This document shows positions 1 to 7,272 of a DNA stretch of 10,154 nucleotides, one piece after another. The notes under the pieces are model-generated. The model made no database searches. It saw only the letters and a list, made by a program, of their open reading frames with translations, and had not been told where the DNA came from. Origin of the DNA: Acidobacteriota bacterium (GTDB lineage Bacteria; Acidobacteriota; Thermoanaerobaculia; Multivoradales; JAHEKO01); the NCBI GenBank assembly GCA_024638355.1, contig JAHEKO010000096.1, forward strand, positions 1 to 10,154. The letters are read 5' to 3'. The translations under genes were made by a program, and so were the position numbers. Within the stretch, counting starts at the first letter, position 1; each line of letters opens with the position of its first letter.

Positions 1-741
1 CTGGTCGAGCTGCTGATCATGCTCGACACCTTCAAGCGCTCGTCGGCCGATCGGGTGACCGCCGTGATTCCCTACTACGGCTACGCGCGCCAGGACAAGA
101 AGGACGCGCCGCGGGTGCCGATCACGGCCAAGCTGGTCGCCGACCTGATCTCGGTCGCCGGCGCCGACCGCATCCTGACCCTCGATCTGCACGCCGGGCA
201 GATCCAGGGCTTCTTCAACGTTCCGGTGGATCACCTCTTCGCGGCGCCCGTGCTGCTCGAGGCGATCCGCGAGATGGAGCTGCCGAAGCTGACGCTGGTC
301 TCGCCCGACGCCGGCGGCGTCGAGCGCGCCCGCGCCATCGCCAAGCGCCTGCATGCCGGGCTGGCGATCGTCGACAAGCGGCGGGTGCGGGCCAACGAGG
401 CCGAGGTCATGCACGTCATCGGCGACGTCGACGGGCGCAACACCCTGATTCTCGACGACATCATCGACACGGGCGGCACCCTGCTCAAGGGCGTCGAAGC
501 GCTCAAGAAGCACGGCGCGGTGCGGGTGTTCTCGGCCGGGATCCACGCGGTCCTGTCCGGGGGCGCGATCGACAAGATCAACGGGTCGCCGCTGGAGGCC
601 GTCCTGATCACGAATACGACTCCGCTCGAGGAGAAGCTGAAGCAGTCCAGCAAGCTCAAGGCCCACAGCGTCGCACCGCTCTTGGGCGAAGCGATCAAAC
701 GGATTTACGAGAACAGCTCGGTAAGCTCGCTGTTCGTCTAG
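1..741 (+). CDS. prs: Ribose-phosphate pyrophosphokinase (PRPP synthase), 5' end missing
   Basis: This enzyme transfers pyrophosphate from ATP to ribose 5-phosphate, making PRPP for purine, pyrimidine, NAD, His and Trp synthesis in the cytosol. The reading frame is open from base 1, so the gene begins outside the window. About 247 residues are present, and by comparison with the ~315-residue family roughly the first 65-70 are missing. Visible motifs are the ATP-binding YYGYARQDKK loop, the LDLHAGQIQGFF segment with the catalytic-region His, the SPDAGGVERAR segment, and the class I phosphoribosyltransferase PRPP loop ILDDIIDTGGTL. The C-terminus ends SVSSLFV, normal for the family. The ATG at 19 lies inside the conserved N-terminal domain and is not the true start. 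The gene is followed after 11 bases by rplY, a common bacterial order that suggests cotranscription. Confidence 0.97.
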   Translation: MVELLIMLDTFKRSSADRVTAVIPYYGYARQDKKDAPRVPITAKLVADLISVAGADRILTLDLHAGQIQGFFNVPVDHLFAAPVLLEAIREMELPKLTLVSPDAGGVERARAIAKRLHAGLAIVDKRRVRANEAEVMHVIGDVDGRNTLILDDIIDTGGTLLKGVEALKKHGAVRVFSAGIHAVLSGGAIDKINGSPLEAVLITNTTPLEEKLKQSSKLKAHSVAPLLGEAIKRIYENSSVSSLFV

Positions 742-752
742 GGAACCAAGAC

Positions 753-1445
753 ATGAGTGAAATGACCATCAAGGTAGAGAAGCGGGAGCAGATCGGCAAG
801 AACGCCAACCGCCAGTTGCGCGCCACGGGCGCGGTGCCGGCGGTCGTCTACGGCGGCGACAGGGAGTCGGTGCCGATCACCATCGATCGCAAGAAGGTGA
901 TCGAGCTGCTCAGGCGAGGTGGCGGCGAGAACGCCGTCTTCAAGCTGGAGCTGGCGGGGACCAAGGCCTCCCGGCACGCGATGATCCGCGACCTCCAGGT
1001 CGATCCGATCAGCCGCCGGATCATCCACATCGACTTTCAGCGGATCGATCTGAAGCAGAAGGTCAGGGTCCAGGTGGCCATCCAGCTGCAAGGCGAGCCG
1101 CACGGCGTAAGGAACGAGGGCGGTGTGCTCGACTTCATCACCCGTGAAGTCGAGATCGAGTGCCTGCCCAACGACATCCCGCAGGGGCTCGACATCGACG
1201 TGAGCGAGCTGGCCATCGGCGATCACGTCGAGGCGGGGGCGATCCAGCTGCCCGCGGACGTCGATCTGATCGACGAGCCCGAGCGGGTGATCGTGGCGGT
1301 CTCCCACAGCCGGGTCGCCGCCGAGATCGAGGAGCTCGAGGCCGAGGCCGAGGGCGAGGCCGAGGAGATGCTGATCGAGGCGCAGTCGGACGAGCCCGAG
1401 GTCATCGGCAAGGGCAAGGAAGCCGAGGACGAGGAGAGCGGGTAG
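753..1445 (+). CDS. rplY: 50S ribosomal protein L25, long CTC/TL5 form
   Basis: This is a 5S rRNA-binding protein of the large ribosomal subunit. The 230 residues make it the long two-domain CTC form rather than the ~94-residue E. coli L25. Residues about 5-95 are the L25 beta-barrel that binds 5S rRNA, including the typical RATGAVPAVVYGG segment. Residues about 100-188 form the TL5 C-terminal beta domain (VQLQGEPHGVRNEGGVL-like region, then ECLPNDIP and the HVEAGAIQLP-like stretch). Residues about 195-230 form a low-complexity tail rich in Glu, Asp and Ala. A GGGAA element at 741-745 lies 7 bases before the ATG at 753; a second in-frame ATG at 762 is a possible alternative. The gene sits 11 bases after prs and is followed by pth, the usual arrangement. 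The acidic tail is encoded by GAG/GCC-rich sequence. Confidence 0.96.
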   Translation: MSEMTIKVEKREQIGKNANRQLRATGAVPAVVYGGDRESVPITIDRKKVIELLRRGGGENAVFKLELAGTKASRHAMIRDLQVDPISRRIIHIDFQRIDLKQKVRVQVAIQLQGEPHGVRNEGGVLDFITREVEIECLPNDIPQGLDIDVSELAIGDHVEAGAIQLPADVDLIDEPERVIVAVSHSRVAAEIEELEAEAEGEAEEMLIEAQSDEPEVIGKGKEAEDEESG

Positions 1446-1468
1446 GCCGCGACGATCCCGTTGGCGTG

Positions 1469-2056
1469 ATGACATCTCCTTCGAACGGCGCGGACCAAGC
1501 GCCGCGCCGGTTGATCCTCGGGCTCGGCAACCCCGGAGACCGCTACCGCCACACGCGGCACAACGTCGGCTTCGAAGTGGTCGGCGAGCTGGCCCGCAGG
1601 CGGTCGCTCCGGCTGGACAAGCTCGAGTGCAACACGCTGCTCGCGGAGGGGTCCGACGTCACGCTCGGCATGCCACAGACCTACATGAACAGAAGTGGCT
1701 ACGCGGCGCGCTGTCTGGTCGAGCGCAACGACTTCGATCCGGGAGACATCCTGGTCGTGTTCGACGAGGTGAATCTGCCTCTCGGCCGGTTGCGGCTGCG
1801 CACCCAGGGAAGCCCCGGAGGGCACCGCGGGATGGAGTCGGTCGTTCGCAGCCTGAACACCGATCGGGTCCCGCGCCTCCGGCTCGGCATCGGACCGGAG
1901 GCGGGCGAGGCCGACGACCTCGTCGAGTTCGTGCTCGAGCCGTTCGACGCCGCCGAGCGCGCGCCGGTCGAGGAGATGATCGAGCGCGCCGCCGACGCCT
2001 GTGAGAGTTGGCTCGAATTCGGGCCGGAACAGACGATGAACCGATTCAACAACTGA
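1469..2056 (+). CDS. pth: Peptidyl-tRNA hydrolase
   Basis: This cytosolic esterase frees tRNA from peptidyl-tRNAs that drop off the ribosome. The 195-residue product matches the family length. Visible features are GLGNPGDRY (N21, equivalent to E. coli N10), TRHNVGF with catalytic H31 (E. coli H20), [10 protein letters not shown] with N74 (E. coli N68), FDEVNLP with D99 (E. coli D93), GGHRGMES, and PRLRLGIG. The Asn that follows His in the usual GGHNG motif (E. coli N114) is Arg120 here. No clear ribosome binding site precedes the ATG at 1469. GTG at 1466 is directly adjacent, and TTG at 1511 would give a start closer to the core, MILGLGNPG, so the first 14 residues are uncertain. The gene lies 23 bases after rplY and 19 bases before hppA, and its stop codon sits inside a hairpin. 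Confidence 0.96.
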   Translation: MTSPSNGADQAPRRLILGLGNPGDRYRHTRHNVGFEVVGELARRRSLRLDKLECNTLLAEGSDVTLGMPQTYMNRSGYAARCLVERNDFDPGDILVVFDEVNLPLGRLRLRTQGSPGGHRGMESVVRSLNTDRVPRLRLGIGPEAGEADDLVEFVLEPFDAAERAPVEEMIERAADACESWLEFGPEQTMNRFNN

Positions 2057-2061
2057 ATCGG
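2041..2061 (+). other. Perfect inverted repeat across the pth stop codon
   Basis: The arm CCGATTCA (2041-2048) is the exact reverse complement of TGAATCGG (2054-2061), with the 5-base loop ACAAC. The TGA stop of pth is the first part of the right arm. The hairpin ends exactly where the purine-rich ribosome binding site of hppA begins. No T-tract follows, so it does not look like an intrinsic terminator. An RNA-processing, stability or translation-control element between pth and hppA fits better. The structure is read directly from the sequence; the role is inferred. Confidence 0.6.
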
Positions 2062-2071
2062 GGAGGGAGAG
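2061..2071 (+). promoter_or_regulatory. Strong ribosome binding site of hppA
   Basis: The purine run GGGAGGGAGAG ends 4 bases before the ATG at 2076. It supports that start and is the strongest Shine-Dalgarno-like element in the first half of the window. It directly abuts the preceding hairpin, so folding of the hairpin could affect ribosome access. Confidence 0.65.
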
Positions 2072-2075
2072 AAGA

Positions 2076-4151
<2,076 letters not shown>

Positions 4152-4179
4152 GACGCGTGCCGGTCGGGACATACTCCTA

Positions 4180-4204
4180 GACGGCGAGCCTCGAGCTCGT
4201 CGTC
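4180..4204 (+). terminator. Hairpin after hppA, possible terminator
   Basis: The arm at 4180-4189 (GACGGCGAGC) pairs with 4195-4204 (GCTCGTCGTC) over 10 base pairs, one of them G-U, around the 5-base loop CTCGA. It lies 28 bases after the hppA stop codon and before the next promoter, where a transcript end is expected. There is no T-tract after it, so it may act with Rho, or only stabilise the 3' end of the hppA message. Confidence 0.4.
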
Positions 4205-4221
4205 CGGTCCCGGCTGCAACC

Positions 4222-4249
4222 TTGTCGGCCCCTGTACGTACTGTATATA
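4222..4249 (+). promoter_or_regulatory. Putative promoter of the phosphatase-GntR-ABC operon, leaderless start
   Basis: A sigma70-like -35 TTGTCG (4222-4227) and -10 TATATA (4244-4249) are separated by 16 bases. The A+T-rich -10 stands out in otherwise very GC-rich DNA. Only six bases separate the -10 from the ATG at 4256, so transcription would begin at or next to the start codon. No Shine-Dalgarno sequence is seen upstream of that ATG, in agreement with a leaderless mRNA. Read by eye from consensus; the start point is inferred. Confidence 0.5.
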
Positions 4250-4250
4250 G
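4234..4250. promoter_or_regulatory. Possible GntR operator overlapping the promoter
   Basis: GTACGTAC (4234-4241) is a self-complementary octamer directly followed by TGTATATAG. Together they give a GTA/TAC-rich stretch that fills the promoter spacer and the -10. YtrA-subfamily regulators typically bind GTA/TAC-containing inverted repeats in the promoter of their own operon, and a YtrA-type regulator is encoded second in this operon. Autorepression through this site is an inference. Confidence 0.35.
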
Positions 4251-4255
4251 CGCAT

Positions 4256-5326
4256 ATGAACAGTGATACGCCCCCGCTGCTGCTGCATCTGGCTCCCACC
4301 GACCCGGAACCGGTGCGCGACCAGATCGCGCGGCAGCTCCGCGAGCGCATCGTGCGCGGCGAGATGCGGGCGGGCGAGCTCCTGCCGGCCTATCGCCAGC
4401 TTGCGCGCCGTCACCGGGTGCCTCCGTCGACGGTCGCGGCCGCCTACGAAACCCTGGTCGCGGACGGCCTTCTTCTCGGAGATCCCGAGGAGCGCCTGTC
4501 GGTCGCGGAGCTCGACCCCGACCGGCGGCGCGAGCTCGTCGAGCGCCAGCAGCTCGAGACGCTGGTGGCCCAGGAGCTCGGGCGCCGGGAGCTGGAGATG
4601 GCGCGTGACGTGCAGCGCCGCCTGCTGCCGCCGGCCGAGGTATCGGGCCGGGGGTGGAGCGTGGTCGCCCGCTGTCTCCCGGCCCGGGTGGTCGCCGGAG
4701 ATTTCTACGATGTGATTCGGCACGCCGACGCCGCCGTCGATGTGATCGTGGCCGACGTGGCGGGCAAGGGATTCGCGGCAAGCCTGATCATGGCTTCGGT
4801 CAAGGCGATGCTGCCGTACGTCGGCGCCGACGTCGGGGTCGCCGAGCTCCTGGCCCGGCTCAATCGGCGACTCGCACGCGAGCTCGGCCGCGGCGAGTTC
4901 GTCGCCCTGACCGTGGCGCGCTACAGCCCCTCCGACCGGCGGATCGAGCTGGCGAACGCCGGCGCTCCGGACCCCTATCTGCTGACTCCCGGCCGGCCCG
5001 CCGAGGCCCTGTCGGTGCCGGGTCCGCGTCTGCCGCTGGGGGTCCGAGAGCAGGTGGCCTACGCATCCAGGTCGGTGACCCTGGGCACCGAGGACCGGCT
5101 GCTCCTGCTCACCGACGGGCTACCCGAGGCACGCGAGCCCAACGGGGAGCCGATGGGCTACGGAGCGTTGGAGTCGATGCTCTCGGCAGGGGGGCCCGCC
5201 GCCGGATCGGAATCGTCGTGGCTGGCGGATCTGTTCGACCGCGTCCAGCAGCGAACCCAGCGAGCTCCGGAGGACGACTGGACCACCGCCCTGCTGGTGC
5301 CGCGAGACCCCGGAGGGGCACCGTGA
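4256..5326 (+). CDS. GntR-type winged helix fused to SpoIIE/RsbU-type PPM phosphatase
   Basis: A 356-residue cytosolic protein with two recognisable parts. Residues about 16-75 are a GntR-family winged helix ([16 protein letters not shown], then [14 protein letters not shown] and [10 protein letters not shown]), close to the YtrA subfamily. Residues about 86-125 form a charged helix ending [14 protein letters not shown], the usual linker entering RsbU-like phosphatases. Residues about 134-348 are a PPM Ser/Thr phosphatase of the SpoIIE type: AGDFYD (D149, D152), ADVAGKG (D167), [20 protein letters not shown] (D287) and [10 protein letters not shown] (D340/D341). All expected metal-binding acidic residues are present, so it is probably active with Mg2+ or Mn2+. 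Family members usually dephosphorylate STAS anti-anti-sigma factors, but none is encoded here, so the substrate is unknown. The wing and recognition helix are degenerate. It heads a four-gene operon, and its TGA overlaps the next GTG by four bases. Domain calls are firm; the combined function is not known. Confidence 0.88.
   Translation: MNSDTPPLLLHLAPTDPEPVRDQIARQLRERIVRGEMRAGELLPAYRQLARRHRVPPSTVAAAYETLVADGLLLGDPEERLSVAELDPDRRRELVERQQLETLVAQELGRRELEMARDVQRRLLPPAEVSGRGWSVVARCLPARVVAGDFYDVIRHADAAVDVIVADVAGKGFAASLIMASVKAMLPYVGADVGVAELLARLNRRLARELGRGEFVALTVARYSPSDRRIELANAGAPDPYLLTPGRPAEALSVPGPRLPLGVREQVAYASRSVTLGTEDRLLLLTDGLPEAREPNGEPMGYGALESMLSAGGPAAGSESSWLADLFDRVQQRTQRAPEDDWTTALLVPRDPGGAP
5312..5318 (+). 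promoter_or_regulatory. Ribosome binding site deciding the GTG start of the GntR regulator
   Basis: GGAGGGG lies 4 bases before GTG at 5323, inside the 3' end of the phosphatase gene. It selects this GTG, which overlaps the upstream TGA, over any start further upstream in the long open frame, and suggests translational coupling. Confidence 0.65.
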
Positions 5327-5706
5327 TCCTCAACCTCTCCGAGCTTTCCGAGGAGCCTCTCCACGCGCAGATCTCGCGCCAGATCCGGGCGAAGATCCTG
5401 TCGCAAGATCTGGCGGGCGAGGAGCTGATCCCTTCGATCCGAGGCCTGGCGCGGGAACAGCGGGTGAGCGTCATCACCGTCCAGCGGGCCTATGAACAGC
5501 TGCACCGCGAGGGGCTCCTGCAGTCGCGGCGCGGCAAGGGCTTCTGGGTGGCGCCGATTCCCGAGGACAGGAAGCAGAAGATGGCCAGGGACCGGTTCGA
5601 GCGGGCGTTGATGGAGCTCGTCTCGCAGGGCGCCGCCGAGGGACTGGGCGCGGCGGACATGCGGCGAATCCTCGATACGATCCTGAGGACGGGAGCAAGA
5701 GAATGA
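5323..5706 (+). CDS. GntR family transcriptional regulator, YtrA subfamily
   Basis: A 127-residue DNA-binding regulator. Residues about 8-76 are a full GntR winged helix: EPLHAQISRQIRAKILSQ, LIPSIRGLAREQRV, recognition helix VITVQRAYEQLHREGLL and wing SRRGKGFWV. Residues 80-127 form the short two-helix C-terminal region typical of YtrA regulators, which lack a large ligand-binding domain and control ABC transporter operons. The start is GTG at 5323 with a good ribosome binding site; the open frame runs further upstream only as a shadow of the phosphatase gene. Its ATGA overlap with the ABC ATPase gene points to one operon. It probably represses this operon from the promoter near 4222-4250. 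Its winged helix aligns without gaps to that of the preceding fusion protein (about 26 of 59 identical by hand), suggesting duplication or recruitment of a paralogue. Confidence 0.93.
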   Translation: MILNLSELSEEPLHAQISRQIRAKILSQDLAGEELIPSIRGLAREQRVSVITVQRAYEQLHREGLLQSRRGKGFWVAPIPEDRKQKMARDRFERALMELVSQGAAEGLGAADMRRILDTILRTGARE

Positions 5707-6617
5707 GCGAGAGACCGCGGCACGCCCCACCCGCAATCCGCCTGGACGGGCTGACCAAGCGCTTTCCGCGATTCCAGCTCGGGCCGCTGGATCTCACCCT
5801 CGAGCCGGGGACCGTTCTGGCCCTGGTCGGGCCGAACGGCGCGGGCAAGACCACGACCCTGAACTGTATGGCGGGCCTGATGGTTCCCGACGGCGGGGGT
5901 GCCGAGGTCTACGGGCTGCACGTCGATCCGGCCCGCACTGAGTACCGGCGCGAGGTGGGCTACGTCGGCGAAGAGAGCGGTTTCTTCTTGCGCTGGACCA
6001 CCGGCCGCAATCTGAGGGCCCTGGCGGAGCTCGTGCCGGGCTGGTCCGACGAGCGCGCTCGCCGCCTCGCCGAACGCCTCGACCTTCCCCTCGACAAGCT
6101 GGTCGGCAAGCTGTCGCGCGGCAATCGGACCAAGCTCGCCCTGGTCGCCGCCCTGGCCCACGGGCCGCGCCTGCTCCTCCTCGACGAGCCCACCGCGGGC
6201 CTCGATCCGGTGGTGCGGGCGGAGGTCCTGGACGTGCTGTGGGAGATCACCGAGGACGGCGAGCACGCCGTGCTCTATTCCACGCACGTCCTGTCCGATG
6301 TCAGCCGGCTGGCGGACGAGCTGGCCTTCCTCCGCGATGGCCGGCTGGTGCTGCGCTCGGGCCGCGACGAGCTCGACGAGCGCTGGCGACGCATCTCCTT
6401 CCGCCTGCCCGGCGATGTCGACCCCGAGCTGCCCGGAGTCGTAGAGCACCGCCGCGTGCGAGCGGAGCATCAGGTCATCACGCGCGATGCCGAGGCGACG
6501 CGGCAGCGGCTCGGCTCGCTCGGCGCGGAGGCGGTCGAGACGTCGCGCATGACCGTCGACGAGATCGCGGTCCAGATTCTCAAGGAGGGCCACCATGTGG
6601 CGCGCGCTGCGAATTGA
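5703..6617 (+). CDS. ABC transporter ATP-binding protein, YtrB-like
   Basis: A 304-residue nucleotide-binding subunit that should drive the permease encoded next. Visible motifs are Walker A GPNGAGKTTT (residues 43-52), the signature KLSRGNRTK (136-144, with Arg-Gly-Asn instead of the classical GGQ), Walker B LLLLDE (157-162), D-loop AGLD (165-168) and H-loop H195 in YSTHVLSDV. The Q-loop region reads GYVGEESGFF, with Glu where many ABC proteins have Gln, as is common in this branch. Residues about 215-304 form a C-terminal extension of the kind seen in NatA/YtrB-type exporters. GGGAGC at 5691-5696 precedes the ATG at 5703, which overlaps the regulator's stop codon. Closest by architecture are ATPases of GntR-linked exporters whose substrate is often a cell-envelope antibiotic or unknown; the substrate here cannot be told. 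Confidence 0.94.
   Translation: MSERPRHAPPAIRLDGLTKRFPRFQLGPLDLTLEPGTVLALVGPNGAGKTTTLNCMAGLMVPDGGGAEVYGLHVDPARTEYRREVGYVGEESGFFLRWTTGRNLRALAELVPGWSDERARRLAERLDLPLDKLVGKLSRGNRTKLALVAALAHGPRLLLLDEPTAGLDPVVRAEVLDVLWEITEDGEHAVLYSTHVLSDVSRLADELAFLRDGRLVLRSGRDELDERWRRISFRLPGDVDPELPGVVEHRRVRAEHQVITRDAEATRQRLGSLGAEAVETSRMTVDEIAVQILKEGHHVARAAN
6582..6589 (+). promoter_or_regulatory. Ribosome binding site of the permease inside the ATPase gene
   Basis: AAGGAGGG, a near-perfect Shine-Dalgarno sequence, lies 5 bases before ATG at 6595. It shows that the permease starts 23 bases inside the ATPase gene rather than at a later codon. Confidence 0.75.
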
Positions 6618-7263
6618 GCTGTCCTACTCCCGTTGGTGGCTGCTCGGCGGCCTGGGTCTCGCCGTCGGGGTCGCGGGCATCGTCAGCCTGATCTTCTTCG
6701 CCGTCGGCGCGCAGGGTCCTCCCCACCACGCGGCGGCAGGAATCCGCGGCATGTTCCTGATGATGGCGCCGCTGATCGTCGGCTTCGTCATCCTGACCTA
6801 TCGCAACGAGGAGCGGCGGGCGCGGCTGCTGATGGCCGGACCCATCACCCCCCGCCAGCTCGCCGGCGCCGCGGTCCTTCTTCCGATCGTACTGTTCGGA
6901 ATCGGTGTCGTCGCCGCGGCGCTCACGCTCGGCGTGGACTCCCTGGTGACCGGCAGGCTCGAGGTCGAGTCGATGCACATCGTCGGCTACGTCGGCGGCC
7001 TGATCCTGATGATGCAGCTCATGGGCCTGGTGGCGCAGGAGTCGATCGCGGCCCACCGCCAGCAGCGCCTGCGGGCGGCGGTGACCGGCTGGGGAGGCTT
7101 CGTGGTGGCGGTGCTGCTGCTGGCCGCCCTGACGGCCGCCGGGGCCGTGGCACAGGGGCCGATGACCTGGCCCATGCTCCATCTGGGGAATCTGGTCGTC
7201 GCGGTGCTCGCCGGCGTGGGGGCCTTGGCTCTCTACTCCCACCGCACCGACTTCACGAGCTAG
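6595..7263 (+). CDS. ABC transporter permease, six membrane segments
   Basis: A 222-residue integral membrane protein, the likely partner of the overlapping ABC ATPase. Hydrophobic segments lie at about residues 15-38, 52-69, 88-113, 126-147, 161-185 and 197-214, six in all, the usual layout of ABC-2-like permeases in YtrA/GntR-linked exporters. The short N-terminus MWRALRIELSYSRWW, an amphipathic stretch before the first helix, and the cytoplasmic YRNEERRARLLMAGPIT loop after helix 2 are also typical of ABC-2 permeases. No conserved residues reveal the substrate. It is the last gene of the operon; its TAG is four bases from the convergent stop codon of the gene on the other strand. The assignment rests mainly on topology and context. 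Confidence 0.82.
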   Translation: MWRALRIELSYSRWWLLGGLGLAVGVAGIVSLIFFAVGAQGPPHHAAAGIRGMFLMMAPLIVGFVILTYRNEERRARLLMAGPITPRQLAGAAVLLPIVLFGIGVVAAALTLGVDSLVTGRLEVESMHIVGYVGGLILMMQLMGLVAQESIAAHRQQRLRAAVTGWGGFVVAVLLLAALTAAGAVAQGPMTWPMLHLGNLVVAVLAGVGALALYSHRTDFTS

Positions 7264-7272
7264 CAGGCTAGC
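7259..7272. repeat. Doubled GCTAGC at a convergent gene junction
   Basis: Two copies of the palindrome GCTAGC (7259-7264 and 7267-7272) are separated by AG. Each supplies a TAG stop codon, one for the permease on the + strand and one for the VWFA-related gene on the - strand. A 5-bp stem with a 4-base loop can form on either strand, a weak candidate for a shared bidirectional terminator. No T-tract is present. Confidence 0.35.

Noticed and set aside
1160..1468. Longer pth reaching into rplY
   Set aside because: The upstream residues are Arg/Gly-rich frame-shifted L25 sequence. The Pth family begins close to the GLGNPG motif.
4654..5322. N-terminal extension of the YtrA-type regulator in its open frame
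   Set aside because: This part of the frame encodes Arg/Gly-rich sequence overlapping the phosphatase domain. The GTG at 5323 has a good ribosome binding site and gives a normal YtrA length.
4256..5326. Simple assignment of the phosphatase as RsbU of a sigma-B pathway
   Set aside because: Only the phosphatase domain matches. The N-terminal GntR domain and the absence of nearby STAS, anti-sigma or sigma genes do not support that specific pathway.
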